Assembly: GCF_016863135.1 (NCBI RefSeq)
Contig: NZ_BOOH01000048.1
Span: 113,014-177,013, forward strand
Length of the DNA stretch: 64,000 nt
Direction: 5' to 3'
Source: Planobispora longispora
Lineage (GTDB): Bacteria; Actinomycetota; Actinomycetes; Streptosporangiales; Streptosporangiaceae
In this document: positions 34,649 through 44,129 of the stretch, in pieces
Layout: each line of letters opens with the position of its first letter
Position numbering within the stretch: the stretch's first letter is position 1
Notes under the pieces: generated by a model
Told to the model about the DNA's origin: nothing
Databases searched by the model: none
Seen by the model: only the letters and a program-made list of their open reading frames with translations
Made by a program: the position numbers and the translations under genes

Positions 34649-34822
34649 TCATCCGGTTTTCCCGCCGACGACCGCATGGCACCGGGTCAGCTCGCAGGCA
34701 AACCAGTGCAGGCGGTGCCATGCGGCAGACACCGTGTCCTGACGCCCGCCGTGGAAGCGCACCACACGCGGCGGACGGACCTCGTACCGGTCGAAACACC
34801 GGCAGATCTCCTTGCCGGCCAC
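34649..34822 (-). CDS. Possible small protein of 57 residues
   Basis: A GTG-initiated frame (34822, with a GGCGGA-like site just upstream) reads to TGA 34649. The sequence is basic and aromatic (FDRYEVRPPRVVRFHGGRQD, WHRLHWFACELTRCHAV), with four Cys and codons ending mostly in G/C, as in real genes here. It lies in the 465-bp gap between nadD and the exporter, where no other gene is seen. I recognise no family. The remaining sequence of the gap (34496-34648, 34823-34960) shows only the exporter promoter region. Confidence 0.4.
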   Translation of the reverse strand: MAGKEICRCFDRYEVRPPRVVRFHGGRQDTVSAAWHRLHWFACELTRCHAVVGGKTG

Positions 34823-34960
34823 ACGTCCGCCTTGCCCGACGGAGCGGGGCCGCGGCAGCCGATCACCCCCGCCTCGTACGGCACGGGCCGCCGTCGGCTC
34901 CGTCTTCGCGGATGTGCCCTCGATGCGCCCTCCCCGCAGGCACGATGACGGACGCCCTGG

Positions 34961-35581
34961 TCAGCTGTCCTTGTCCAGGTAGAGGCCGCGCTTGTTGATG
35001 TACTGGACGATGCCGTCGGGCACCAGGTACCAGATGGGCTCACCCGCGGCGACCCGTTCCCGGCACTCCGAGGAGGAGATGGCCAGGGCCGGGATCTCCA
35101 GGAGGCTGACCTGGCCCTCCGGCAGGCCGGGGTCGTGCAGGTGGTGACCGGGGCGGGTGGCGCCGACGAAGTGGGCGATGGTGAACAGTTCGTCCACGTC
35201 GCGCCAGCTCAGGATCTGGGAGAGGGCGTCGGCGCCGGTGATGAAGTACAGCTCCGTCTCCGGGCCGTAGAGCTCGGCGATGTCCCGCAGGGTGTCGATG
35301 GTGAAGGTCGGGCCCGGGCGGTCGATGTCGACCCGGCTCACCGAGAACCTCGGGTTGGACGCGGTCGCGATGACCGTCATCAGGTAGCGGTCCTCGGGCG
35401 CGGAGACCACCTGGTCGGCCTTCTGCCACGGCCGGCCGGTCGGCACGAAGACGACCTCGTCGAGGTCGAAGTGGTGCGCGACCTCACTGGCGGCGACCAG
35501 GTGGCCGTGGTGGATCGGGTCGAAGGTGCCGCCCATGACACCCAGACGACGCTTACCCCGGCTGATCGGCGCGTTCATCAT
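34961..35581 (-). CDS. nadD: Nicotinate-nucleotide adenylyltransferase
   Basis: The product has about 206 residues. It joins nicotinate mononucleotide and ATP to form deamido-NAD in NAD synthesis. Family marks are [19 protein letters not shown] (nucleotide-binding HxGH motif), [17 protein letters not shown] and the C-terminal ISSSECR. The start is uncertain: ATG 35581, ATG 35578 or the open frame to 35593, none with a good ribosome-binding site. Upstream proA-proB-obgE is conserved in actinobacteria, but two plus-strand genes and a kinase lie in between here. The usual downstream neighbour rsfS is about 8.8 kb away. Confidence 0.95.
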   Translation of the reverse strand: MMNAPISRGKRRLGVMGGTFDPIHHGHLVAASEVAHHFDLDEVVFVPTGRPWQKADQVVSAPEDRYLMTVIATASNPRFSVSRVDIDRPGPTFTIDTLRDIAELYGPETELYFITGADALSQILSWRDVDELFTIAHFVGATRPGHHLHDPGLPEGQVSLLEIPALAISSSECRERVAAGEPIWYLVPDGIVQYINKRGLYLDKDS

Positions 35582-35655
35582 GGAACGGACCATACGCGCA
35601 AGCCGTACAGAGGTTTTAACCGCCCCCCGCGCGTGACAGGCGTACCCGACGTAGC

Positions 35656-36678
35656 ATGCCGGACATGACCACCACCCCGGATCGCAACCGCGTGCAGCTT
35701 CCCGGCATCAGCTCCCGTGCCTATGAACACCCCGCCGACCGGTCCGCGCTGGTCGCTCTCCGTTCGCTCAGCGGGTTCGACACGGTTCTCAAGCAGATGT
35801 CCGGCCTGATCAGTGAGCGTCGTCTCCGCCTGATCTACCTCGCCTCGGCGGTGCGCACGAGCGACACCCAGTTCCGCGCTCTGCACGACATGGGTCGTGA
35901 CGCGGCCTACGTGCTCGACCTCCACCGCATCCCGGAGGTCTACGTCCAGCAGAACCCGAGGGCCCAGGCCATGGCGATCGGCTTCGACGATCCGTTCATC
36001 GTCGTGAGCACCGGTCTGCTCGACCTGATGGACGAGGAGGAGCAGCGCTTCGTCATCGGTCACGAGACCGCCCACATCCTGTCCGGCCACGCGGTCTACC
36101 GCACCATGCTGGTCATCCTGACCCGCCTGGCCCAGCGCGTGGCCTGGATCCCGCTGGGATACATCGGCCTGCGCGCGATCGTGGCGGGCCTGGAGGAGTG
36201 GCACCGCAAGTCCGAGCTCTCCGCCGACCGGGGCGGTCTCCTCGTCGGTCAGGACCCGGAGGCGGCCCTGCGCGCGCTGATGAAGCTCGCCGGCGGATCG
36301 CGCCTGCACGAGATGAACATCGAGGCCTTCCTCGACCAGGCCCGGGAGTACGACACGGCGGGCGACGTCCGCGACGGCCTGCTGAAGGTCCTCAACCTGC
36401 TGGGCACGACCCACCCGTTCGCGGTCTCCCGCGTCGCCGAGCTGGACAAGTGGCGCCGCAGCGGCGAGTACGAGAACATCCTCCGCGGCGAATACCCGCG
36501 TCGCGCCGACGACTCCAACGCCAAGATCAGCGAGGAGATCAAGGCCGCGGCCCGCTCCTACCGCGAGTCGTGGTCGCAGTCGCAGGACCCGTTCATCGGC
36601 GTGCTGCGCGACGTGGCCGAGGGCGCGGTCAACGCGGGCGAGCGCATCTTCAACCGCTTCGCCCGGCGCGACAACTGA
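35656..36678 (+). CDS. M48 family metallopeptidase
   Basis: The product has 340 residues. The zinc motif HETAH lies in [20 protein letters not shown] (about residue 136), with the third ligand Glu/Asp region in [13 protein letters not shown]. Hydrophobic stretches ([20 protein letters not shown]) flank the site, as in membrane-linked HtpX/Ste24-type enzymes, but no clear N-terminal anchor is present. M48 enzymes degrade damaged membrane or surface proteins or act in stress control. It is divergent from nadD with a 74-bp gap. A rho-independent terminator follows at 36697. Confidence 0.93.
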   Translation: MPDMTTTPDRNRVQLPGISSRAYEHPADRSALVALRSLSGFDTVLKQMSGLISERRLRLIYLASAVRTSDTQFRALHDMGRDAAYVLDLHRIPEVYVQQNPRAQAMAIGFDDPFIVVSTGLLDLMDEEEQRFVIGHETAHILSGHAVYRTMLVILTRLAQRVAWIPLGYIGLRAIVAGLEEWHRKSELSADRGGLLVGQDPEAALRALMKLAGGSRLHEMNIEAFLDQAREYDTAGDVRDGLLKVLNLLGTTHPFAVSRVAELDKWRRSGEYENILRGEYPRRADDSNAKISEEIKAAARSYRESWSQSQDPFIGVLRDVAEGAVNAGERIFNRFARRDN

Positions 36679-36696
36679 TCCCGTCTCGTTCGCCAG

Positions 36697-36729
36697 AAAG
36701 GTCTGGGAGTTCATCTCCTGGACCTTTTT
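36697..36729 (+). terminator. Intrinsic terminator after the M48 peptidase gene
   Basis: AAAGGTC and GGGAG pair with CTCC and GACCTTT around TTCAT (one mismatch), followed by TTTTT. This classic stem plus T-run lies 36 bases before the next start. Confidence 0.88.
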
Positions 36730-36764
36730 GCACGTTTACGGGGTTTGCCCTACTGTCCCGGGCC

Positions 36765-37538
36765 ATGAGAATCCGTGTGATCGCCGCCCTGACCTGCGCC
36801 GCCGGGCTCCTCCTGACAGGTACGGCCCACGCCTATCCGATCAAGGACGAAGCCCTGACCAAGAACTCTCTCTACTCGGCAGGCGCGCTCGCCGAGACGG
36901 AGTGCGCCGAGAAGCCTGTGAAGGACGGCGACCGGACCTCGGTCAAGAAGTACCTGCTCGGGATCCTGGACTGCCTGAACACCTCGTGGCAGGCGCACCT
37001 CGAGGGAGCGGGCCTGGAGTTCACCAAGCCCGTCGTCAAGATCTACAGCAAGGGGCCGACCCGGTTCTGCGGCAGCGAGATCGGCAAGGACTGGGAGTCG
37101 TACCACTGCCCCCAGTCGAGGACGATCATCATCCAACTTCCCAAGTACGTGCTCGAGGACACCGGCGACCTCTACCTGTTCCACCTCATGAACGAGATCT
37201 ACACCTACCACGTGCTGGATCTCGTAGGGATCGGCGAGGCCTACCGGGACGCCCCCTACCGGAACAAGACCGAGATGAACGAGCAGGTCCGCCGCCACTC
37301 CCTGCAGGCCGAGTGCCTGGCGGGGGCGTTCCTGAAGAGCGTGTGGAGCTCCCTCGACCGGCCGGTCTCCAACTGGAACCACCTGCTGAAGGTCGCCAAG
37401 GAGCGCGGCGACGTGAACGGCGGGGACCGCGTCTACGGCAAGAGCGGCAACGTCGCCTACTGGATCAAGCGCGGCTACACCACCGGCGACCCCGCCTCCT
37501 GCAACACCTGGACCGCCTCCGCGTCCAAGGTCGCCTGA
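36765..37538 (+). CDS. Secreted peptidase-like protein without HExxH (probable pseudo-metallopeptidase)
   Basis: The product has 257 residues with a signal peptide ending AHA before YPIKDE. The C-terminal half resembles the neutral zinc metallopeptidase (YpfJ-like) family: RRHSLQAECLAGAFL corresponds to its conserved QADCxAG motif, and GYTTGDPASCNTW to the C-terminal block. Where the family has HEFGHHVQ, this sequence reads NEIYTYHVLDL, so the first zinc-ligand His is replaced. There is no HExxH anywhere in the protein. Four to six Cys suggest disulfides outside the cell. It is probably not a zinc protease but a binding or structural derivative (inference). The promoter lies in the 36-bp AT-rich gap after the terminator. 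Confidence 0.8.
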   Translation: MRIRVIAALTCAAGLLLTGTAHAYPIKDEALTKNSLYSAGALAETECAEKPVKDGDRTSVKKYLLGILDCLNTSWQAHLEGAGLEFTKPVVKIYSKGPTRFCGSEIGKDWESYHCPQSRTIIIQLPKYVLEDTGDLYLFHLMNEIYTYHVLDLVGIGEAYRDAPYRNKTEMNEQVRRHSLQAECLAGAFLKSVWSSLDRPVSNWNHLLKVAKERGDVNGGDRVYGKSGNVAYWIKRGYTTGDPASCNTWTASASKVA

Positions 37539-37575
37539 CGGCCTCCGCGGGCCCGCCGGGTCACGTGCGCGTGGA

Positions 37576-39240
37576 TCAGAGGACCAGCGCGACGATCCGT
37601 ACGGCCGCCGCGCACAGGGCGACGAAGCCGCCGAGGACGGCCAGCGCCCGCAGCCCTTCCTTGCGCAGTTCGGGCAGGCCGGAGCCGACCCGTTCGACCT
37701 CGCGGCCGATGATCCCGCCGCAGACGACCCCGAACACGACGCCCGCGACGGCGACCGGGGCGGGCCGCTGCCACCAGTCCTGGGGCAGCGATCCGCCCAG
37801 GGCGAGCCAGAGCGCGATGGCCGCCAGCCCCGCCGCCGGGAGTCCAGGCCAGACCACGGCGGTCGCCAGCGATCCGGTGAAGGTCACCGGGAAGCCGAGG
37901 ACCCGCAGGACTCCCCGGACCCGGGCGGACTTGCGCTTCCTGACCAGCCAGTGACCGGCCCACCCGGTGCGGGCCAGGACGGCGAACAGCCCGGTGACGG
38001 CGAAGGTCGCCGGCGGCCAGATCACCGAGGCCACGACGCAGGGCACCGCCAGCAGCGCCAGCACGATCAGCGCCATGTTCCCCGCGGGCAGCGGTCCCGC
38101 CGCGACGGCGGGCACGGCCTCGGCGGCCAGGGCGCTGTCCGCCTGCCGCCCCCGGGGAGCCGTCCGCGCGGTTCTCGTCCCCGCCGCGGAGGGGCGCCGG
38201 GCCGCCTCCTTCGCCTCGTTCTCCGCCCTGTTCTCCGTCTTCGTCCCGGTTCTCCGGCTCCCCGCCCGCTCCGGGCCCGTCTTCTCGCCCGCGGGCTTGG
38301 CGGTCTTGGCACCGGGCTGCCTGGCGCCCGCGGGCTTCGGCGTGGACGGCTCGGCGGGAGCGGGTTTCCGCACGGTCCGGGCGCCGTTCTTGCCGGCCGC
38401 CCTCGTGAGCTGCGGCTGCTGCGTGAGGGCCGCGCGGGCCAGGCGCGCCAGGCGGGCGGCCAGGAGGGCTGCGGTGGGGCGCTTGGCGCCCTCCCGGTGC
38501 AGGGCGGCGCGCACCAGCGGCAGAAGCGCGGCCGGGACTCCCGCGAGGTCGGCCTGACCGTTCAGGACGGCGTACATCTGCGCCTCGGCCGTGCCTCCGC
38601 CGAAGGTGGGGCGGCCCGTGGCGGCGAAGGCCACGGTGGCCGCCCAGGCGTGCACGTCGGCCGGCTCGCCCACGTGCTCGTCCGCGAACAGCTCGGGGGC
38701 GGCGTAGCCGGGGGTGCCCAGGAAGGCGCCGGTCGCGGTGAGCCGGGTGGCGTCCAGGACCTGGGCGATGCCGAAGTCGACCAGGACGGGCTCACCCGAC
38801 GGGCTGACGAGGACGTTGGCGGGCTTGAGGTCGCGGTGGACGACCCCGGCCGCGTGGATGACCGCCAGCGCGGAGGCCAGGCCCTGGGCCAAGATGATCA
38901 GGTCGGGGCCCCGCAGCGGGCCGCCGCGCCGTACGCACTCCAGGAGGGTGTCGCCCTCGATGTGCTCCATGACCAGGTAGGGCCGCTCACAGGTGAGGTC
39001 GGCGTCGACGACCCGGGCGACATAGGGGCTCTCCACCCGGCGCAGCGCGCGGACCTCGCGTTCGAGGCGGATGCGGGACTCGGCGTCGGCGTCGATGGCG
39101 TCGTGGAGCATTTTGAGCGCGACGTTCTCCCCCCGCCGGTTGGTGGCGAGATAGACCTCGCCCATGCCGCCCTTGCCGAGGCGTTCCACCAGCGTGTACG
39201 GACCGACGCGCCCGAGCCTGCCCACCCGCCCTCCACCCAT
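37576..39240 (-). CDS. Ser/Thr protein kinase with C-terminal multi-span membrane domain
   Basis: The product has 554 residues from ATG 39240; GTG 39252 is an alternative. Kinase motifs are the glycine loop LGKGGMGEVY, Lys in NVALKMLHDA, catalytic HRDLKPANVL, DFG in LVDFGIAQ and YAAPELF. After residue about 275 comes a long Ala/Arg/Lys/Pro-rich linker (TRAAGKNGARTVRKPAPAEP), then a C-terminal region with about five hydrophobic segments (ALIVLALLAVPCVVASVIWP onward). There are no PASTA repeats or extracellular sensor, so the signal may be sensed within the membrane. It is convergent with the secreted protein gene. Confidence 0.93.
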   Translation of the reverse strand: MGGGRVGRLGRVGPYTLVERLGKGGMGEVYLATNRRGENVALKMLHDAIDADAESRIRLEREVRALRRVESPYVARVVDADLTCERPYLVMEHIEGDTLLECVRRGGPLRGPDLIILAQGLASALAVIHAAGVVHRDLKPANVLVSPSGEPVLVDFGIAQVLDATRLTATGAFLGTPGYAAPELFADEHVGEPADVHAWAATVAFAATGRPTFGGGTAEAQMYAVLNGQADLAGVPAALLPLVRAALHREGAKRPTAALLAARLARLARAALTQQPQLTRAAGKNGARTVRKPAPAEPSTPKPAGARQPGAKTAKPAGEKTGPERAGSRRTGTKTENRAENEAKEAARRPSAAGTRTARTAPRGRQADSALAAEAVPAVAAGPLPAGNMALIVLALLAVPCVVASVIWPPATFAVTGLFAVLARTGWAGHWLVRKRKSARVRGVLRVLGFPVTFTGSLATAVVWPGLPAAGLAAIALWLALGGSLPQDWWQRPAPVAVAGVVFGVVCGGIIGREVERVGSGLPELRKEGLRALAVLGGFVALCAAAVRIVALVL

Positions 39241-39378
39241 AGGGGACCACACATTAGCGGGTGGGGGCGGTGAATCCCCGATGGCACGCCGTACCGGAGG
39301 CAGATCCGCGGCGCGGGAAAAGGCGGAGGGTCCGTGGACGGCGGATCCCGATGCCGGAGGGTCCGTGGACGGCGGATC

Positions 39379-39570
39379 CTAGCGCCGGCCCGCGGGCTCA
39401 CGCTCCGGCAGGATCAGCAGGCTCTCCAGCTCGGCGACGGGCTCCTCCTCCAGCTGCGGGATCCCCCTGCGCCTCCAGTTCACATGCCCCCGGCTCTCCA
39501 GGAACAGCATCAGCCGGTCGGCGCCGAACAGCACCGCGGCGGCGAAGGACAACGCGATCACGATCTCCAT
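39379..39570 (-). CDS. Small membrane-anchored protein of unknown function
   Basis: The product has 63 residues: an N-terminal hydrophobic segment (MEIVIALSFAAAVLFGADRL), then LMLFLESRGHVNWRRRGIPQ and an acidic, Glu/Leu-rich tail. The composition and the conserved-looking ESRGxxNWRR motif suggest a real gene. Similar short proteins occur in actinobacteria as uncharacterised families. It lies between the kinase and an SRPBCC gene on the same strand. I cannot name a function. Confidence 0.65.
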   Translation of the reverse strand: MEIVIALSFAAAVLFGADRLMLFLESRGHVNWRRRGIPQLEEEPVAELESLLILPEREPAGRR

Positions 39571-39619
39571 GCGGGCCAGTCAAGCCACGCGCGCCGCGGC
39601 TCCGGTGCGCGACACGCGG

Positions 39620-40054
39620 TCATATACCTTGAGCGGCGAGACGCTTTACCAGATCGTCGATGAACCTGCGCAGCACGAACCCGACCATCGGGCCCTGCCC
39701 GGGCAGGCGTCCGTGGAAGCGCGAGCGCCAGCGGATCGTGGTCCCGCCGCCGGGGATCGGCTCCAGCGTGACGTCGGCCCGGTAGTCCCGGGCCGGGATG
39801 CCCTCCAGCAGCTCGTAGGCGAAGTGCCGGGAGCCGGGGTCGAAGACGATCACCCTCTCCCGGGTGACTCTGCTCCCGCGCCGGAAGAGCCGGACCGCCC
39901 CGACGCCGTCCCGTTCGGGGGCGCCGGGACGCTCCAGCTCCGCGGCGTCGAAGGCGGCCCACCGGGGCCAGGTGGACACGTCCGTCAGGACCGCCCAGAG
40001 GCGGTCGGGCGAGGCGGGCGAGTCGTGCGTGATCTCAATGCGCTGTTCGGCCAC
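39620..40054 (-). CDS. SRPBCC family protein
   Basis: The product has 144 residues from GTG 40054 (GTGGGGC just upstream). The START-like fold is seen in IEITHDSPASPDRLWAVLTD, VSTWPRWAAFDAAELE and the strand/helix pattern ending VGFVLRRFIDDLVKRLA. It would bind a small lipid-like or polyketide ligand, or act as a cyclase-like enzyme. It is read in the same direction as proA, 30 bp downstream of it, so it may belong to the proBA transcript. Confidence 0.88.
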   Translation of the reverse strand: MAEQRIEITHDSPASPDRLWAVLTDVSTWPRWAAFDAAELERPGAPERDGVGAVRLFRRGSRVTRERVIVFDPGSRHFAYELLEGIPARDYRADVTLEPIPGGGTTIRWRSRFHGRLPGQGPMVGFVLRRFIDDLVKRLAAQGI

Positions 40055-40084
40055 GCCCCACTGATATCGCGCCCGCCTTGTGTC

Positions 40085-41425
40085 CTACTTGCCGCAGACT
40101 TCACCTTCGCAGGAGGCGATGACCGTCCCGGTCGAGGTGCGCAGGTGGCCCTCGCCGGTGTAGACCCACTTGGTGGAGGTCAGCTCCGGCAGGCCCATCG
40201 GGCCGCGCGCGTGCAGCTTCTGGGTGGAGATGCCGATCTCCGCGCCGAAGCCGAACTCGCCGCCGTCGGTGAAGCGGGTGGAGGCGTTGACCGCCACGGC
40301 CGCGGAGTCGACCAGCGCCACGAACCTGCGGGAGGCGGTGACGGAGCGGGTGACGATCGCGTCGGTGTGGGCGGAGCCGTACTTGCGGATGTGGGCGACC
40401 GCATCCTCCAGGGAGTCGACCACGGCGGCGGCGATGTCCAGGGAGAGGTACTCGGCGCCGAAGTCCTCCTCGGTGGCCGGGACCACGGCGTCGCCGTAGG
40501 AGGCGATCCGCTCGTCGCCGTGCACCGTCACGCCCGCCTCGGCCAGCGCGGCCAGCGCGCGCGGCACGAAGGCGTCGGCGACGGCGGCGTGCACCAGGAA
40601 GCTCTCGGCCGCGTTGCACACCGAGGGCCGCTGCGTCTTGGCGTTGAGCAGGATCTCCAGCGCCAGGTCGAGGTCGGCCTCGGCGTCGACGTAGACGTGG
40701 CAGTTGCCCACGCCGGTCTCGATGACCGGGACCGTGGACTCCTCCACCACCGAGTTGATCAGCGAGGCGCCGCCGCGCGGGATCAGCACGTCGACCAGGC
40801 CGCGCGCCTTCATCAGCGTCTTGACCGACTCGCGCGTCTGACCGGGCACCAGCTGTACGGCTCCCGCCGGGACCTCGGTCCCCGCCAGCGCCTCCTGCAT
40901 GACCTTCACCAGCGCCGTGTTGGAGGAGTAGGCGCTGGAGGAGCCGCGCAGCAGGGTGGCGTTGCCGCTCTTGAGGCAGAGCGCGGCGGCGTCGACCGTG
41001 ACGTTGGGACGGCCCTCGTAGATGATGCCGATCACGCCGAGCGGCACCCGGAGCTGGCGCAGCTCCAGCCCGTTGGGCAGGGTGTTGCCCCGGATCACCT
41101 CGCCGACCGGGTCGGGCAGGTCGGCGATCTGCCGGACGGCGTCGGCGATGGCCTCGATCCGCCCGGCGTCCAGGGTCAGTCGGTCGATCATGTACTCGGA
41201 GATGCCGTTCTCCCGGGCCCTGGCCACGTCGGCGGCGTTGGCCTCGATGATCTCGGCGGACCTGGCCACCAGCGCGTCGGCGATCGCCCGGAGCGCGGTG
41301 TCCTTCGGCGCCCGCGGCAGCGGGGCCAGCTCGGCGGCGGCCTCTTTAGCCGCCAGGGCTACCTTCAGGAAGTCGGGCTCGGAAATCTCAGAAGTCGGCA
41401 TGAGATTTCCCGACGAAACAGCCAT
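40085..41425 (-). CDS. proA: Glutamate-5-semialdehyde dehydrogenase (gamma-glutamyl phosphate reductase)
   Basis: The product has 446 residues from ATG 41425, with GGAG 6 bases upstream; 41437 and 41401 are alternatives. It reduces gamma-glutamyl phosphate with NADPH in the second step of proline synthesis. The catalytic Cys lies in [14 protein letters not shown] (about residue 270), and [20 protein letters not shown] is the cofactor-binding stretch. It follows proB by 21 bp, so the two enzymes of the pathway are co-transcribed. Its length matches the family. Confidence 0.96.
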   Translation of the reverse strand: MAVSSGNLMPTSEISEPDFLKVALAAKEAAAELAPLPRAPKDTALRAIADALVARSAEIIEANAADVARARENGISEYMIDRLTLDAGRIEAIADAVRQIADLPDPVGEVIRGNTLPNGLELRQLRVPLGVIGIIYEGRPNVTVDAAALCLKSGNATLLRGSSSAYSSNTALVKVMQEALAGTEVPAGAVQLVPGQTRESVKTLMKARGLVDVLIPRGGASLINSVVEESTVPVIETGVGNCHVYVDAEADLDLALEILLNAKTQRPSVCNAAESFLVHAAVADAFVPRALAALAEAGVTVHGDERIASYGDAVVPATEEDFGAEYLSLDIAAAVVDSLEDAVAHIRKYGSAHTDAIVTRSVTASRRFVALVDSAAVAVNASTRFTDGGEFGFGAEIGISTQKLHARGPMGLPELTSTKWVYTGEGHLRTSTGTVIASCEGEVCGK

Positions 41426-41446
41426 GTCGCGCTCCATGGGCGGGAA

Positions 41447-42571
41447 CTAGTGGGTGGGTTCCAGTATGACGATGTCGTCACGGTGGATGAGTTCGCGTTC
41501 ATATTCCGGACCGAGGCTGCTGGCCAGCTCGCGGGTGGAGCGGCCGAGCAGGTCGGGGATCTCCGCGGCGTCGAAGTTGACCAGGCCGCGGGCGATGACG
41601 TGGCCGTGCGGCCCGCACAGGTCCACCGGGTCCCCGGCCGCGAAGTCGCCCTCCACCCCGGTGACCCCGGCCGGCAGCAGCGACTTGCGACGCGCCACGA
41701 CGGCCTCGACCGCCCCGTCGTCCAGGTGGAGCCGGCCGCGGCCGGTGGTGGCGTGGGCCAGCCAGAGCAGCCGGGTGCCGGGGTGGCGGCCGCCCGGGTG
41801 GAAGTAGGTGCCGACGTCGACGCCCGCGAGCGCCTGGGCGGCGTGCGCGGCGGCGGTCAGCACGACCGGAACGCCCGCGCCGGTGGCGATCCTGGCCGCC
41901 TGCACCTTGGTGATCATCCCGCCGGTGCCGACCGCGCCGCCCTTGCCCAGCTCGACCCCGGCGAGGTCCTCGGGGCCGCGGACGTCGCCGAGCCGGCGCG
42001 CGCCGGGGCGGCGGGGGTCGCCGTCGTAGAGGGCGTCCACGTCGGAGAGCAGCACCAGCGCGTCGGCGCGGATCAGGTGGGCGACCAGCGCGGCGAGCCG
42101 GTCGTTGTCGCCGAAGCGGATCTCGTCGGTGGCCACGGTGTCGTTCTCGTTGACCACCGGGACGATGCCCAGCTCCAGCAGGCGGTTGAGGGTGCGCTCG
42201 GCGTTGACGTGGTGCGCGCGGCGCATCATGTCGTCGGCGGTGAGCAGCACCTGGCCGACGCGCAGGCCGTACCGGGCGAAGGAGGAGGTGTAGCGGGCGA
42301 CCAGCACGCCCTGGCCGACGGAGGCGGCGGCCTGCTGGGTGGCCAGGTCGCGGGGGCGGGCGGGCAGACCCAGCGGGCCGAGCCCGGCCGCGATCGCGCC
42401 GGAGGAGACCAGCACGATCTGCGTGCCGGTCTTCCGCCGGGCGGCGAGCACGTCCACCAGGGCGTCCACCCGATCGACGTCGATCATCCCCTGCGGGGTG
42501 GTCAGCGAGGACGAACCCACCTTCACGATGAGGCGTGAGGCCGTACGGATCCGGTCGCGGGCGGAGGTCAC
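41447..42571 (-). CDS. proB: Glutamate 5-kinase with PUA domain
   Basis: The product has 374 residues from GTG 42571, with AAAGG 8 bases upstream; GTG 42580 is also in frame. It phosphorylates glutamate, the committed and proline-inhibited step. The amino-acid kinase domain shows LIVKVGSSSL, VSSGAIAAGLGPLGL and the VNENDTVATDEIRFGDNDRL block, which binds substrate. A C-terminal PUA domain begins near residue 275 (SLLPAGVTGVEGDFAAGDPV). It is in an operon with proA and follows obgE. Confidence 0.96.
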   Translation of the reverse strand: MTSARDRIRTASRLIVKVGSSSLTTPQGMIDVDRVDALVDVLAARRKTGTQIVLVSSGAIAAGLGPLGLPARPRDLATQQAAASVGQGVLVARYTSSFARYGLRVGQVLLTADDMMRRAHHVNAERTLNRLLELGIVPVVNENDTVATDEIRFGDNDRLAALVAHLIRADALVLLSDVDALYDGDPRRPGARRLGDVRGPEDLAGVELGKGGAVGTGGMITKVQAARIATGAGVPVVLTAAAHAAQALAGVDVGTYFHPGGRHPGTRLLWLAHATTGRGRLHLDDGAVEAVVARRKSLLPAGVTGVEGDFAAGDPVDLCGPHGHVIARGLVNFDAAEIPDLLGRSTRELASSLGPEYERELIHRDDIVILEPTH

Positions 42572-42628
42572 GGGACGCACCTTTCACGGGGACTGGCGGA
42601 GGCCTTGGGATGGACGGGCGGGGGCAGA

Positions 42629-43981
42629 CTATCCGAGCCGGTTGTCCGTGCCGCGCGGGCCCTGACGCACGGCCTCGGCGTTGAGCGTGGGCTGCCAGTC
42701 GAAGACGTAGCCGCCCTCCATCGAGCCGATGATCACTTCGGCGCCGGCCTTGGCCCCGGCCTTGGTGAGCTCCTCCTCCACGCCCAGGCGCTCCAGCCGG
42801 TCGGCGAGGTAGCCGACGGCCTCGTCGTTGGTGAAGTCGGTCTGGCGGATCCAGCGCTCCGGCTTGGCGCCGGTGACCTGGAAGGTGTTCTCGTCGACCT
42901 TCCGCACGGTGAACCCGGCGTCGCCGAGCTGCCGAGGCTTGATCACCAGGCGGGTGGGCTCGGCCACGGGGGCGGCGGCGCGGGCCGCGGCGACCATCTC
43001 GCCCATGGCGTAGGTCAGCTCCTTGAGGCCCTGGTGGGTGGCCGCGGAGATCGTGAAGACCCGCATGCCCCGCTCCTCCAGCATGGGCCGGACGATGTCG
43101 GCCAGCTCGCGGGCGTCGGGCACGTCCGCCTTGTTGAGCACGGCCAGCCTCGGCCGGTCCTCCAGCTTGCCGTAGGCCGCCAGCTCGGCCTCGATCGCCT
43201 CGTAGTCGCTGATCGGGTCGCGGCCCGGCTCCATGGTGGCGCAGTCGATCACGTGCACGAGCGTGTTGCACCGCTCGACGTGGCGCAGGAACTCGTGACC
43301 GAGGCCCTTGCCCTCGGACGCTCCGGGGATCAGGCCGGGCACGTCGGCGACGGTGAAGATCGTGTCGCCCGCGGTGACCACGCCGAGGTTGGGCACCAGG
43401 GTGGTGAACGGGTAGTCGGCGATCTTCGGCCGGGCGGCGCTGAGCGCCGCGATGAGGGAGGACTTGCCCGCGCTCGGGAAGCCGACCAGCGCCACATCCG
43501 CGACGCTCTTCATCTCCAGCATCACGTCGAGCCCGTCGCCGGGCTCGCCGAGCAGCGCGAAGCCGGGGGCCTTGCGCTTGGCGGAGGCCAGGGCCGCGTT
43601 GCCGAGCCCCCCGTGGCCGCCCTCGGCGATGACGTAGCGGGTGCCGGCGCCGACCATGTCGACGATGACCTCGCCGGTGGCGGCGTCCTTGACCACGGTG
43701 CCGTCGGGCACGGGCAGGATGACGTCCTCGCCGTTGGCCCCGTCACGGTTGGAGCCGGAGCCCTGCTTGCCGTTGTCGGCCTTGCGGTGCGGGCGGCGGT
43801 GGTAGTCCAGCAGGGTCGCGGTGTTCGCGTCCACCTCCAGGATCACGTCACCGCCCCGGCCGCCGTTGCCCCCGTCGGGCCCGCCCAGCGGCTTGAACTT
43901 CTCCCGATGGACAGAGGCGCAGCCATGTCCCCCGTCACCGGCCTTGATGTGCAGGATCACCTGATCCACGAAGTCCGGCAT
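42629..43981 (-). CDS. obgE: GTPase Obg (ObgE/CgtA)
   Basis: The product is a 450-residue essential ribosome-associated GTPase. The glycine-rich Obg fold spans residues 1-158 ([20 protein letters not shown], then [18 protein letters not shown]). The G domain has P-loop [11 protein letters not shown], the switch [18 protein letters not shown] and NKAD. The C-terminal OCT domain follows ([20 protein letters not shown]). It starts at ATG 43981 behind GGAGGAG. It acts in 50S maturation and stress control. The order rplU-rpmA-obgE-proB is the usual one. Confidence 0.97.
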   Translation of the reverse strand: MPDFVDQVILHIKAGDGGHGCASVHREKFKPLGGPDGGNGGRGGDVILEVDANTATLLDYHRRPHRKADNGKQGSGSNRDGANGEDVILPVPDGTVVKDAATGEVIVDMVGAGTRYVIAEGGHGGLGNAALASAKRKAPGFALLGEPGDGLDVMLEMKSVADVALVGFPSAGKSSLIAALSAARPKIADYPFTTLVPNLGVVTAGDTIFTVADVPGLIPGASEGKGLGHEFLRHVERCNTLVHVIDCATMEPGRDPISDYEAIEAELAAYGKLEDRPRLAVLNKADVPDARELADIVRPMLEERGMRVFTISAATHQGLKELTYAMGEMVAAARAAAPVAEPTRLVIKPRQLGDAGFTVRKVDENTFQVTGAKPERWIRQTDFTNDEAVGYLADRLERLGVEEELTKAGAKAGAEVIIGSMEGGYVFDWQPTLNAEAVRQGPRGTDNRLG

Positions 43982-44067
43982 GTCTGCTCTCCTCCCCCAT
44001 CTCCGGGGATCCCCGATCCCCGATCCGCGGAGATCGCCGATCGCTCACGGAGACCCCGCTCATCAAC

Positions 44068-44109
44068 ACGAACAGGGGCGGACCGCCGAACGCGATCCAC
44101 CCCTGTCGT
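44068..44109 (-). terminator. Terminator after rpmA
   Basis: ACAGGGGCGGA (44072-44082) pairs with TCCACCCCTGT (44096-44106) with one wobble. It lies just beyond the rpmA stop, so obgE is probably expressed from read-through or its own promoter. Confidence 0.6.
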
Positions 44110-44129
44110 TGACGTCTTACGGTGCGGAT

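Noticed and set aside
39569..42538. Open frame of about 990 codons on the plus strand
   Set aside because: It is antisense to proA, proB and an SRPBCC gene, which have clear catalytic motifs. No domain is seen in the shadow.
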